From contig OZ024883.1 in NCBI GenBank assembly GCA_964017185.1, positions 40,726,395 to 40,790,394 on the forward strand: DNA of 64,000 nt, given 5' to 3'. The translations under genes were made by a program, and so were the position numbers. Of this stretch, positions 46,344 through 57,730 are shown piece by piece. The DNA comes from Rugalucina vietnamica. Taxonomy: Eukaryota; Mollusca; Bivalvia; Lucinida; Lucinidae. The stretch's first letter is position 1. Each line of letters begins with the position of its first letter. The notes under the pieces were generated by a model. The model saw only the letters and a list, made by a program, of their open reading frames with translations. It made no database searches and was not told the DNA's origin.

Positions 46344-47538
46344 AATATAGAAACAGCTGATCTGTATCTTTTATATAATTTCCCATTATTAAATATGTGC
46401 AACAGAATTTTATTAGTCTGTATCTCAAAATCATGATCTGATTTACACAGAATCTGTTTTGGAGTTAAGTTTGCATTGATGTGAACTTAAATTTCTGAGG
46501 TAGTTGACATATTACCAGCTGCAGAAAACCCATAACCCATAATTTGACGAATGGATTCTCCCATCATTATCATTTGGATTAGTCCATTTTCATTTTTAGA
46601 GGTGTTACGAGTGATTTTTATTTTTTTTATCTCATTTTTCGATGAAATTACTCTGTGCAAACAGAATAGCCCCAGATGGGGCGGCGTCACATTGGGGCTA
46701 TGCTGTTTGCCTATGCCCCATAAAAGGGACTCCAGGCTTAAATGAGTTAATGATTGTTTTCTTGGGACTGGTATGGAGGAAATGGGTACTCAAATCAGTC
46801 TTGTCTGTGAATGCTTTTGTGTTGGTTATGCTTCAGCAAAAACAGATCAGCCATAGTCTAGAGCTCTGACATACTACTCAATGAAACTTTGGCTCTAACT
46901 TCAGTTAAGTATCCTCTACAAATGGCTGCCAAATGCACCAATTAACTCCTCTCAAACATATTATTATTACTGTATTTTTTGCTCAAAGCATAGTTATATG
47001 GATCTACAATCACTCTTTGTGCACTGCTTGTTTGCTAAGTCGTTGATGAACTTACAAGTCAACAATCTTTCAGTCATGTTGAGACAACACACTGTTTGGG
47101 GGCAGAAATAACAAAGAACTGTTCTAAAATTTATCATTGTAAAACTGTCATTTTGACACCATGAAAAAAAAAAAAAAAAAAAAAAAGAAAAAAACAATTA
47201 TACACAATTAGCATGGGCGAATTGACTTAATGTTCCATCTTCTTGACATATAATCTTATTTGTTTTTGCATATTTTCTTCATAATGTAACAGATACATTT
47301 GGCACGAAATCCAAGACACTGTGCTTGACTGGCGTAATTAATTTTCTGTCAAGGTAAATAATTACGGCAGTTTATTAAGATGATATTTAATATCTGTTAC
47401 CACTTATTTTTGGTTACCTTAACATTTAAAATCTCAAAAATTGTAAGAAAATTTCATGCTATATGCACAAGTAATTAATACTTGTAATAAATACAATGTA
47501 TGTAGAAGGAGGCCACCAGATAAGACACAAATTATAAT

Positions 47539-47774
47539 TGAGCCGCCACATGGGAAAACCAACAATCTGCATATGCGAAAACAAAGACGCAGATCAGCTT
47601 CGCGGTAACCGCGAAGCTGATCAGCGCCTTTGTTTTCGCTACACGGATAGTACAATTACTCTACTTTCTAAATCCAAAATTTCAAGCTTCTAGCCAGCTT
47701 CTGTGCTTGTACAGCTCGGTTTGTGTCGAACCTGTTCGGAAACCACATTGTTGGTTTTCCCACGAGGCGGCTCA
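47539..47774 (+). mobile_element. GAGCCGCC-type MITE
   Basis: TGAGCCGCCACATGGGAAAA and TTTTCCCACGAGGCGGCTCA ends, with a near-perfect central palindrome around GCTTCGCGGTAACCGCGAAGC. The flanks ATTATAAT and ATTATAAC suggest an 8-9-bp duplication with one change. Confidence 0.85.
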
Positions 47775-48589
47775 ATTATAACAATTCAAAATTATGTTTG
47801 TAGCTTTTGAATAAACAAAACTGTAGGTTGTGTGAATCTCCATGTCAATTAGAATCCCCTTGTTTTCGCAATTCATATCAGCAAGGAAGACACCAATTTT
47901 TGTGGAAAAGCTATTCTTGGAATTATCAAATAAAGTAATCCAATACATGCCTTGTCTGAACAGTTGTTTCAAGGCAGGTAACATTTGGAAAAGATTCAAG
48001 GCAACAGATTTCTTTTGAAATATTATTCTTCTGACAAACATAATCATGCCACTGAAAAAAGGTCTTGGTCATTCTGACCTAAACAAGGACTTACATATTT
48101 TTTTTTAATATAAAACTTGCAGTTTACTCTTTTAGTATGAAACCCAACCTCAAGGACCACCATCAAGCACTTGTCTACAAAGGCATATCTTCCAATTCTT
48201 TAAACCAAAGCGCCTGTATAATTCAAGAAGCCTTTACGGTGTAGTGCTGAAGCAATTCAGTAAGTGTCCTCCACAACATATCAATTCAATCTGAAACGTG
48301 GGTGGTGATCAGATTAGCTGCTGCGGCTGTATCATGGCATATCCTGAATTTTCTGCATCAACTACAACAAAGGTTTTCTCATGAAACTGCTCAAGTTTAA
48401 GAGGGTTATAAATAACAGTATAACAAAAATGCCAAAAGTTTGCAATGGCATGTGACTTTTATTGCTACATAAGTATTTTTTGGTCAATATCCCACTTATG
48501 TTTTTATCTTCATTAATTGTGTTATTATCTTAATTGTTGATTTGGCACCAATGCAAAAAGATGGAAAATAATATTGAGGCATAATCATT

Positions 48590-48826
48590 TGAGCCGAGTC
48601 ATGAGAAAACCAGATTTTTGTCTAATCGAAAACAAAGGCGCAGATCAGCTGCGCAGTAACTGCTCAGCTGATCAGCACCTTTGTTTTCGCTACACGGATA
48701 GTACAAGTCGTCTTCTTCCTAAATCCGAAATTTCAAGCTTCTAGTCTTTTTCTGAGAGTATACAGGCTGGTTTGTGTCGGCCCTGGTCGGAAACTCCGAA
48801 GACGGGTTTTCGCACGTAGCGGCTCG
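48590..48826 (+). mobile_element. GAGCCGCC-type MITE with 9-bp target duplication
   Basis: TGAGCCGAGTCATGAGAAAA to GCGGCTCG, flanked on both sides by ATAATCATT (48581-48589 and 48827-48835). A 9-bp duplication is characteristic of Mutator-like elements, though one copy is thin evidence. Confidence 0.8.
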
Positions 48827-48933
48827 ATAATCATTCGGTCATGATCTCAGCTGAAAATAGCAGCTTTGGTTCAGAGCTTTTTTTTAATTGTCTGTTTTAA
48901 ACTGCGAAACATGCATGCTCATTCATTAATACC

Positions 48934-49050
48934 CCTCCCCCCCCCCCCCCCCCCCCCCACCACCACACACACACACATTTTTTGAGGGCAATGTAATCTA
49001 GCCAGCCTTTGACTTTTGCACAGTCCTGCATGGAGGTGGTGGGGGGGGGG
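48934..49050. repeat. C-run, (CA)n and G-run cluster
   Basis: A C tract of about 20 bases (48938-48959), a CA repeat, and a G tract near 49040 that could pair with the C tract. Confidence 0.7.
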
Positions 49051-49670
49051 GGGTGACTAAATCACAGTAAACTGTAATGGAACAACTTTTTACACATAAG
49101 ATGGGTGGCCTGCTCGATCAGTTACAAATGATTAATGCATTACAGCCCATTAGCATATTTGCTTGCTATGGTAATGTTCTCTCTTACAAGAAGACCTTCA
49201 TGAGAAGGGAGTAAGAAAATTACAGCCCCGTCTGCCCCCATGAGCTAAAATACATTGCTTTGAGCCCCACTTTTTCCCCCTTTTTTCTTCTCAATCAATC
49301 TTACTCATACTGCAATCATGGTGGTCTGCGTATCTTTTACAACAAACATGTAATTTTTTCTAACTATATGGCGTAATTTGACAAGCAGTTTCTCTGACTC
49401 TTGCATTTTTTCTTGAAGGAAAGAGACAATATTATTAATACATGTCATTTCACTTTGAAATGTGTTTATTTTTATTTTGAAATAAATGTGTTTAACAGAT
49501 TTAGATGGTGAATTAGTGCAATGGGATCAGAAGAAAATTAACTTCTTGTAGAATTGGAGGAAAGAAAACTTTTTTTTTTTTTTTATGGGTTCCCCAGCTC
49601 ATCCAGAAATGTGTCCATTTTGCTATCAGAAGTGAAGCTAGCATCACTGCAAAGTGCAATGCTTATTTAT

Positions 49671-50050
49671 GTTACATCTACACTGGGCCACGTTCTCATC
49701 ACGTCCTTACCTTGTCCTAATAATTCAAGAACGTAGCGAGGACGGGGTCAAAATGAAATAATTTCTGGTTTGTAAGTTCATACTACGTCCTCGCTACGTC
49801 CCCACTACATCCTTACTATGTCCGCATCACGTCCTTACTACGTCCTTCACGTTTCCACTAGGTTCTTACTACACACTCACCAAGCTCATCCCGTTTATAC
49901 TACGCCCTTACAACATCCTCGCGAAGACCAAGCAGTTCACGCCACGCGCTTACTACGTTTTCAGCACGTTCTAACTGTTTATGCATTATAATAATTGTGC
50001 TCAGTTGAAGAATCCATCCTCAACGCTGCTAATAATCTGTTGAAACCTTT

Positions 50051-50106
<56 letters not shown>

Positions 50107-50880
50107 TATCATCATCATCATTTTCATAGCTCATAGCTAGGGGCGCACCCAGCAATAACTTATCCTATTCTGCAAGTGCACCGGGTAAGTTTTTTGGTGT
50201 TATTGAAGGAGAGCGAATTGCAAGAGTACTTCTCAGTTCCTTTTTCATTTCAACTCAACTCAATTTTCTTTGCAAATCATATAACATATAACATTTCAAA
50301 ATGATTGACGCAAAAGCTATTGCTTCAGGGGACGAGTCAATTAAAACGAAAATAATAAAACGGGGAGGACGTGATAAGAACCTGGCGTGAACGTGGTAAG
50401 AACCTACAGAGGAAGAGCTGGGAACCGCAAGGACGTGATATGAACGCAGTGAAGTCTTCTAGGTCATGGTATGGACGTACTAGAAGCGTGGTAGGGTCTT
50501 ATCGAGAACCTGATGGACGCAGCGCGGAGGTAGTGAAGATGTAGTGAGGTCTTGATGGTCTGCAACAGGTTCGTATACCACAACCATGAAGACCTTACTA
50601 CGTTTGCACTACATTCTTACTACATCCTACAAGTTCCTACTACGTCCTTACCACGTCTTTACTACGTCGTTACTGTGTTCTAATTCCATCCCGTCCTTGC
50701 CACGTTTCTTTTGTGCATGTTCAAAATTTGACCAAGACCTTCCTGTCCATCAAGACCTCGCTTTGTCCTTACTACTTTCCTCCCACGTCCTACAAGACCG
50801 TACCACGTTCTTACCGCGTCCTTAATTTTTTTAGGACGTAGTAAGGACGTGGTGAGAACGTGGTCCAGTGTAGACGTAAC
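49671..50880. mobile_element. TIR element with 11-bp-period arms
   Basis: It begins GTTACATCTACACTGGGCCA and ends with the near-complement ending GTCCAGTGTAGACGTAAC; the TIR is over 40 bp. Each arm is a run of 11-bp units such as CTTACTACGTC and CCCACTACATC, pointing opposite ways. The middle holds a (CAT)n tract at 50051-50120. There is no transposase, so it is non-autonomous. Confidence 0.8.
50051..50120 (+). repeat. (CAT)n microsatellite
   Basis: About 22 CAT/ATC triplets with one T interruption, in the centre of the 11-bp-arm element. Confidence 0.9.
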
Positions 50881-52076
50881 ATTAGCAATATTCAGTTCTT
50901 AGGGACTATTTGGTCATAAAAATACATGTATGTCAAAATGGCAATTCTTCCTTTACTGATCATTCACGGCTTGAGGGCAGTTGACTGTTAAAGGTTATAG
51001 AATGTGCACTTAATACAATCTGCCTCCAAGAGGTTAACCTCAGAAAAGCTGACCATCCCCATAAAAATTCAGCTATTTATTGGTAGACATAAAACATCAA
51101 ATTTCAGTAATACCAAGCAATATTATACATCTTATCTGCTGCTCTACTCATTTAATGGACAATATTTTTTCTCAGAAACATGTAACTGCATGAGGCACAT
51201 GAAAGAGGCAGGTTTATCATTATAGAAGGAGGTTATCTCTTTGATAGAAGAATGCAATGACAATAAAATACATAGGGGGTTGGTTGCGCAATTATTATTT
51301 TTACAATTTTATATCAGCTCTGCATGTATGAAAAATATTTTGTTTGTCACATCCATAAGAGCTGTTCCAAAGCATTTTACAAAAGACCCTTTTTATTTTC
51401 TTTAAATTTCCTCATAATTCAAACATTGAAACACTATGATAATTGCTGGCTGGGTTGGTCTAAATAAATAACTAATAGTATACTTTATTCCCTAAGTGAG
51501 AACTGATGCCATGTTATAGGGTAGAAATTGGCTTCATTTGGTAATTTGGTTATTTCCCCATAGAACTTTCAGGATTTCTATTTTTACAATTTTCTATTTT
51601 CAAACTATTAGAACAATTACTACATCAAGTATTATGTATGAAAAAAAAAGAAAAAAAAATACAAGAGAAACATGCCAGCAATTCCACCAATTCCAGAGAG
51701 AATTTACATTATGTTAATTCATCCCCCTCCCTCTAGCCATCTTTCTGTCTAAAATGATAGAAAACAGATAATTTGCCTTTCTTTTAATTATCATTCAGTT
51801 TTGAAGGCTTTTTACTCTCCTCAGAAGAAATCCTGATTTTTATATATTTTGACAAATTAAATGCAGAAATCTGCAATACAGCCATGTTTGTTTGGGGTTT
51901 TTTTAGCAGTCTTTTTTTTACATGCAACTGATTTTTTTCAATCCTCTCCATATAGCCATCCTCTTTGGCTCTAAAGGCTAATGTTTGCTGGACCTCATTG
52001 GCGACACCAAAGACAATTTTTCTCGCTCAATCTGCTTAACTCTAGAAATTATTCCCCTGCTTCCAACCTTCAAATA
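50881..52076. other. AT-rich DNA, nothing recognised
   Basis: No repeat ends or convincing exons were seen. A short minus-strand frame near 52000-52040 (VKQIEREKLSLVSPMRSSK after TTCTAG) is too weak to call. Confidence 0.4.
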
Positions 52077-52303
52077 TGAGCCATGACGCAAACTGGTCTT
52101 CAGGGTTTCCGACCAGGTTTCACACAACCGGCCTGTACAGTCACAGAAAGATGACTAGAATTTTGGATATAAGTAGAAAAGGGATTGTACTATCCGAGTA
52201 GCGAAAACAAAGGCGCTGATCAGCTTCGCAGTTACTGCGAAGCTCAGATCTGCGTCTTTGTTTTCGCATAGGCAAAATTCCGTTTTTCTCATGATGTGGC
52301 TCA
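52077..52303 (-). mobile_element. GAGCCGCC-type MITE
   Basis: Reverse-oriented intact copy: TGAGCCATGACGCAAAC, TTTCCGACCAGGTTTC, GGCCTGTACAGTCACAGAAA, the GATCAGCTTCGCAG hairpin, and TGATGTGGCTCA. It was used as the reference for the uninterrupted target of the giant element. Confidence 0.8.
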
Positions 52304-52551
52304 TATCATAACTGTCAGTTTCTAAAGATCCTATACTTTATGTTTGCTAATTATCTCATCCACAGCAATTAAAATAGATAATTCAATTAAAACATGAGAT
52401 AGGCATTAAGTGTAACAGGATTAGCAAGTACCAGCTTTTCTAAAAAGCTAACAAACATTTCATCAAAAAGAACTGATAGATATGTAGCCCTGAGTCACTT
52501 TATTAAAGGATGGAAGCATCTTCTCAGCCTATATTATTGTCTTTATCAATT

Positions 52552-52602
52552 GTGTGTGTGTATGGGGGGTTGGGGTGGGGGCTGGGGGTGTGGGTTGGGG
52601 TA
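52552..52602 (+). repeat. G-rich tract with quadruplex potential
   Basis: A (TG)n start followed by at least five runs of three or more G separated by one to four bases (GGGGGG TT GGGG T GGGGG CT GGGGG TGTGGG TTGGGG). Confidence 0.8.
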
Positions 52603-52659
52603 GTTCTTGATTTTGTTTTAGTTACTAGTGTTTTACATACATCCACATTCAACAGCTAA

Positions 52660-52790
52660 GTTAATGTCAGGATGTTCAGCTATCCTAGCTACATAGGTCC
52701 TTGTCAAGCTTCCAAGAGGCAAGTTACCAGTACTAAGTGCACAGTTTTTTCACTACTGATAAACTGCTCTTCTTTATTACCATCAGAAGA
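52660..52790 (+). repeat. Degenerate SINE-like fragment
   Basis: Shares CAAGAGGCAAGTTACCAGTA, AGTGCACAGTTTTTTCAC and a following AGAAGAGG with 540-690 and 61590-61765. Confidence 0.4.
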
Positions 52791-53285
52791 GGATGAATAG
52801 CCCTAGAAACATTTTCAAGTCATTAAATGATTTGCAGCACATCGTTGGCTCGTTTACAAAACCTCGTAACTGCAAAAAAACAAATTTTTCAGGAGAAGCA
52901 AAACGCTAAAACTTGTATATAAATAATTTTACAAATTGTCGTATACACAAAACTTGATAAATGAAAGCTAGAAGCAGATTCTAATGATGGATTAAAGAAT
53001 GCATTTATGAGAAATCATTCATATGCAACTTTTGCATATCTAAAAGATAAAAAATTTCTTGTATTTAATTTTTTTGAAATTGCATATACGAGGTTTTGTC
53101 ACCTTTTTTCAAGTCCGTTTACCATTTGTAGTTACCAGGTTTTGTAAGGCCATCGAAAAACTAACTTCCCATTGGACATAACCTACAAGGCTTTGTCACA
53201 AGCTGAATTTGAATGTTTTGAACCGTGCCATGTGAAAAAACGATTTTTTGAAAAAAGTGCAGTTACGAGGTTTTGTCAACGAGCC

Positions 53286-53356
53286 AAACGACATGAGGAT
53301 TGAACACAGGCCTGCTTCCTTACAAATCGGCAAGCTACCTGCTGAGCTATTGTGTA
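53286..53356 (-). mobile_element. tRNA-like SINE head
   Basis: On the minus strand, A-box-like TAGCTCAGCAGGTAGC and B-box-like GTGTTCAATCCTC at tRNA spacing. The stems do not close, so it is not a working tRNA. Confidence 0.5.
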
Positions 53357-53504
53357 ATATGTGGGTGTTCTACAGACTCGGTGGGGTTTTATGGTAATAT
53401 AAATCAGACTCTAAAAACCTCTTTGATTTTGTAACATGTATGGTTACATGAATCTGCCACAAAATTGATTGACATATCAACATGCTACTGCTGGATAAAA
53501 ATCT

Positions 53505-53788
53505 ATATACTGTACAAAATTGTTAATGCACCATCATAAGCAAGCAGACAACCCCGTATTAGGCACAATATTTCCTCGTAAGATTTCAGTCTGAATGAGT
53601 TGTCAGTTACTGAGAAGCTGATATTTGCTTTTGTTTTCACAAATGCAAAATGCTGGTTTTCTCATGACGCCGCTCTAATCTATACTGTACAAAACTGTTA
53701 ATGCACCATCATAAGCAAGCAGACAACCCCAGATAAGGGAGCATCTTTCCTCTTAAAATTTCTCTCAAACGAAGTTGTCAGTTACTGC
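53505..53788 (+). repeat. Imperfect ~179-bp direct duplication
   Basis: TATACTGTACAAAATTGTTA through AAGCAAGCAGACAACCCC appears at about 53507 and again at about 53686. A GAGCCGCC-type MITE end fragment (GGTTTTCTCATGACGCCGC, 53600-53676) lies between. Confidence 0.7.
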
Positions 53789-54001
53789 TGAAAGAATGTA
53801 CACTTAATACCGGTAAACTACCTCTGGTATGCTTTACTAGAAACAGTGTGTTTGAGATAACTGTTAATGCTTGATATAACATGAAATGTGTCCATGAGCC
53901 ATAAAACCCAAACTACACAACAGCCTAGCATCAATCATCATCATCATCATCATTTTAAAGACTGTATAAGTCCTCTATCATGGGTTGGACATTCCCGATA
54001 A

Positions 54002-55064
54002 GGCCAAGATAAAATATATTCGTGGTTCCGGTCGCCCGACCGTCCCTAGATTTGATGCCCGACCCTTAACTTTTTCTTCAGGTGTCAAATTCCGAATATT
54101 TTTTTTCACTCGTTTTTTCGGTAGTCCCGGTTTTTATCAATCTCGGATCGGATGGGGCTTTCATACCGCACCAGAATCCGGTGAGTAGTTGTACCATTTC
54201 CGGTTTAGAAGATGGCCGCTTGCTCGCGGCTTGCACCAGGCCACATTTTCTTCTGGCCTGTCGAATGAAGAAATGCGACCACATCCCTGAAGAGAAGAAG
54301 ACGTTTCTGTCTGTCGCTACGAATGAAACAGTCACTGACATATTTCGTAAATGCCATGACCATGCAGGCCAGAATTACGATGAAAAAACACCACTGTTTT
54401 ACTGCAGAATGCAGTTTGGGATTGACCAATTCCGACGAGAAATTTCAGGTATGTTTTTAATCTGTCAGCATTTAAATATGCTGGCGCGACTTGTTCTGTA
54501 GATAGTTCTATGACCGCTTTGTTATATGTGCATTGGAAGTTGCCCATATTGATTGTTTACAATAACTACACCAATCCTTAGTTACCCCACCCCTTCAGGC
54601 TAGTTACTATACATTGGGTTTATGCAAGGGTGGGGGATGAATACCTGGCCAGCGCCTAAGGGGAACCCCTGCTCATTTTTTTTAGATGTTGACTTAGTTT
54701 TTTTTTTTTGTTTTTTTTTCAAGGATTTTTTTTGGGGGGGTCTATGTTTTCATGTATTAAAAGTTCAAGTGTGGAAGGATCAACATTTGGTTCATGTAAA
54801 CATGGTGTAAAAACAAAAGCGAAAACCAAGGAAGATACAAGTTTTATATTCACATTTATATTGTTACAAACAACACTATTATAAGAAAACAATGAAAATG
54901 CAACAGTTTATTAAAATAAACTTTATAACAAACAACATTATTACAAGATACTTGATTCTAAAAAAAAAAAAAAAAAAATTTAAAAATAAAATAAATTTTC
55001 CTACCTACCTACCCTATTTTTCAAAACCATGTGATAGGAACCACGAATATATTTTATCTTGGCC
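54002..55064. mobile_element. Harbinger-like 1.06-kb TIR element with captured first exon
   Basis: It starts GGCCAAGATAAAATATATTC and ends with the exact complement; 28 bp of perfect TIR. TAA is duplicated at 53999-54001 and 55065-55067. It contains a first-exon-like ORF with donor (54265-54448) and an AT-rich right part. It is shorter than an autonomous Harbinger. Confidence 0.85.
54265..54448 (+). CDS. Candidate captured first exon, unknown
   Basis: ATG at 54265 opens 61 codons plus one base before donor GTATGTTTT. It reads MKKCDHIPEEKKTFLSVATN and YDEKTPLFYCRMQFGIDQFR. The upstream segment contains AAGATGGCCGC (YY1-like) at 54212 and CpG-rich sequence, as expected for a promoter-proximal exon. 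The frame is also open further upstream. It may be part of a degenerate transposase or a host gene. No family is recognised. Confidence 0.4.
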
Positions 55065-55177
55065 TAAGTCTTCCTCGCAGGGCCCCCTCCATTCAGTCTA
55101 GATCTGGTGTCAACGAAATCCATCCCAAGTTCCTTTTTGTAATATTTCTATACAAGTTCTTCATTTCATGATACATT

Positions 55178-55337
55178 TGAGCCTCATCGTGAGAAAACCA
55201 ACAATCTGCATAGGCGAAAACAAAAACGCAGATCAGCTTCGCAGTAACTGCAAAGCTGATCAGCGCCTTTGTTTTTGCTACAGGTATATAGTACAATGCC
55301 TCTACTTTCTAAATCCAAAATTTCGAGTTTCTAGCCT
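55178..55337 (+). mobile_element. GAGCCGCC-type MITE, 3'-truncated
   Basis: TGAGCCTCATCGTGAGAAAA, the hairpin GATCAGCTTCGCAG / TGCAAAGCTGATC, and CCAAAATTTCGAGTTTCTAG, then sequence diverges. Confidence 0.75.
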
Positions 55338-55379
55338 GCTCATTGTCACTGCTCATTTGTATTTATTTTACTTTTTAGT

Positions 55380-55590
55380 AATTTAATATCCCAGTCAACA
55401 GTTTTTCAGGCATGTCAGGATGGGGTCATTGCTTCCTGACTATTAACCAGTGCTATGAGGATGTAATGCGTCAAGGATGTAATGTGTAATGTGTCAAGCT
55501 CAAGAACACAACCCGGTGCAAGTGGGGACTGACCCCCACCCCTCTGACGAGCTAATTTCTAGGCCATCGCTCTCCCCATTCACTGATTTT
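55380..55590 (-). repeat. SINE-like fragment
   Basis: TTTAATATCCCAGTCAACAG resembles pieces at 41550 and 41715 (TTTAATGTCCCAGCC). A tRNA-like end on the minus strand is suggested but weak. Confidence 0.35.
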
Positions 55591-56400
55591 AATTTGTGTA
55601 ACTAACAAATTTCCTGCAGTATAGGAAGACTATAATGATAACTGTTTTATTGTAGTTTTTCATCTTCTATCACAAATTCTTATCTAATGATTTACCTGAA
55701 AGCAGGTTCTAACAGAGGGCTTATCAGCAACAGGATAAGTCAAAAATTTGATGATAATTTGTAGAATAATTTATGATAATTCTAAATAAATATGTATATT
55801 TTTGAGTACTCAATCTGTTTGCCTCTATAAAGCCATTCTAATGAATATCCAAAACATATGATTTTATGGAGAAATAATGAAAGTAATAAAAAAAAAACAT
55901 CACAAAATACATCTGCTTATTTTGGCTTTGCATTTTACAGGTAAAAAGCATATAGCAGAAAATCAAAACAAAAAATTCTACAGTTAGATTATCATCTCCT
56001 AGAGTGGAAATCCAAATTGTGACAACCAAAACATACAAACTTGCAGCTGTATTTTAATCTGGTTTATCACTTTTTAGCAGTTTATATTTTTTTATATCCT
56101 CATAAGTTGAAAAAATCTTCTGTTTGCCCTAAATGCCCAAACCTTAAACCTGACATAAAGAAACTGTCCATCTATTTAGGATTACATTGTGTGCTTCTAC
56201 GAAGCTCATAGTATCATTACGGCATATATAATCTAAGGCTGAACATTGCATTGTGCAAAGGTATAGACTCAACAAATGTTGCAACAAAAATTGTTTTAAT
56301 GCCAGAATTAATTGTTTATGCTAAGAAAAATACTCAAATATGCATATTATGACAGTTCATTACTTTGACAGGACACAGCTGGATAAAAGCATCTGATATT

Positions 56401-56600
56401 TGAGCCAAGACATGAGAAAACCGGATATTTGCATATGCAAAAACAAAGGCATAGATCAGCTCCTTTTTTTTGCTACACTGATAGCACAATTCCTCCTCAG
56501 TCTACTTACATCCAAAATTTCAAGTTTGTAGCCTATAGACTGGTTTATGTCAGACCTGGTCAGAAACCACCGTAGACCAGTTTCCTTGCATTGCTGCTCA
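56401..56600 (+). mobile_element. GAGCCGCC-type MITE, internally deleted
   Basis: TGAGCCAAGACATGAGAAAA, CAAAGGCATAGATCAGCTCC (one palindrome arm missing), GTCAGACCTGGTCAGAAACC and TGCTGCTCA. Confidence 0.7.
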
Positions 56601-56607
56601 AATGATA

Positions 56608-56844
56608 TGAGCCTATGCGTGACAAAACCAACAATTTGGGTTTCTGACAAGGTCCAACACTAACCGGCCTGTACAGCCTCAGAAGCAGGCTATAAACCTG
56701 AAAGTTTGTATGAAGGAAGAAGAGGGATTGTACTATCCATGTAGTGAAAACAAAGGCGCTGATCAGCTTTGCAGTTACTGCACAGCTGATCTGCATCTTT
56801 GTTTTCGCCTATGCAGATTGTTGGTTTTCCCATACAGTGGCTCA
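56608..56844 (-). mobile_element. GAGCCGCC-type MITE beside RYK exon
   Basis: TGAGCCTATGCGTGACAAAA, GGCCTGTACAGCCTCAGAAG, the hairpin GATCAGCTTTGCAG, and TACAGTGGCTCA. It ends 18 bp from the donor side of the RYK exon at 56863. Confidence 0.75.
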
Positions 56845-56862
56845 TATCATATGTAAGCCTAC

Positions 56863-56997
56863 CTTTTGTGCAGAATTTCTTCCTCCTGAAGTCCAGAACT
56901 GTGACATTGGATGCCGAGAAGATGCTGATATTTAGTTGGATATTGATATCAACCTCTGTAGTTATGGCCCCTGTGCACGGAAACTTGATCTTAAAAC
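56863..56997 (-). CDS. RYK: RYK receptor, WIF-domain exon C
   Basis: Acceptor TTTCTTCTTCAG, 135 bp, donor GTAGGC. It reads FKIKFPCTGAITTEVDINIQ, LNISIFSASN and VTVLDFRRKKFCTK, ending one base into a codon. It matches the last part of the RYK WIF domain (SCTGKVDSEV, NFKRRKMC), with both expected cysteines and N-linked sites NIS and NVT. The following transmembrane and pseudokinase exons were searched for leftwards by eye and not found. Confidence 0.9.
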
Positions 56998-57111
56998 CTG
57001 AAGAAGAAAGCAGTGTTTATATTTATCACTCAAGAAAATGATGTTGAAGGACAAGGTGCATAGCTGGCTAACCATCTGCAACTTAAAAGAGCGTAAAGCC
57101 AGTTTGATTTG

Positions 57112-57285
57112 GCAAAAGTGTTGGTTGATTTGGGGTTTAAAGTCCCACCTACAGCTAAGGTCATATGGAGATGGGATCTCTGTTTAAAGCGTTATTCGAC
57201 AGACTGGAGAAGCCCGGGATTGAATCTGTGACCCCTGGTTTACAAGGCGAGTGGCTTCACCACTGCGCCACAGAGGCCTCTAAGC
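57112..57285 (-). mobile_element. tRNA-derived SINE in RYK intron
   Basis: On the minus strand TGGCGCAGTGGTGAAGCC (A box) and CAGATTCAATCCCGGGC (B box), followed by a body ending near CCCAAATCAACC. Confidence 0.65.
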
Positions 57286-57382
57286 AATGTGATTTATCTT
57301 CACATTTTCAGTCTATTTTGTCACATCTGTATGCCTCCCAGTTGTGTACATCATCTATGTTATGGGTTGAGGCTAGCCAGGG

Positions 57383-57620
57383 CCCGAGGTTATAGAACTT
57401 TTTTCATGCTCAGCTCAGCTGAGACTAAAATTTATCCTGCTCATAAATGTTAAAATACCAACTATTGTTGGCATTTTAACATTTATGAGCGGGATAAATT
57501 ACTACATCTTGAGTTTTGATCCTGAATTTTCCACTATTTTTTACCATTTTAACATCTGTGAGCAGTTGAAATTTCATGCTCAGCTGAGCTGAGCTTGAAA
57601 AAAGTTTTATAACCTCGGGG
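57383..57620. mobile_element. CCCGAGGTTATA foldback MITE
   Basis: The ends CCCGAGGTTATAGAACTTTT and AAAAGTTTTATAACCTCGGG are complementary, with inner CTCAGCTCAGCTGAG arms and a central TGTTAAAATACCAAC / GTTGGCATTTTAACA hairpin. A sister copy is at 61833-62073. Confidence 0.8.
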
Positions 57621-57730
57621 CCTGATGGCTGCCTTGCTGGGAAAGGGCTAGTCATCTTGTTCTTTATATGCCTGTTGCTCAATTTTGTGTGATGTATTTT
57701 GTTGTCCTTTCTTTCCAACTTTTAAATCTA

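Noticed and set aside
47772-48047. 91-codon minus-strand frame as a RYK downstream exon
   Set aside because: No similarity to RYK transmembrane or kinase motifs and no good splice sites at its edges.
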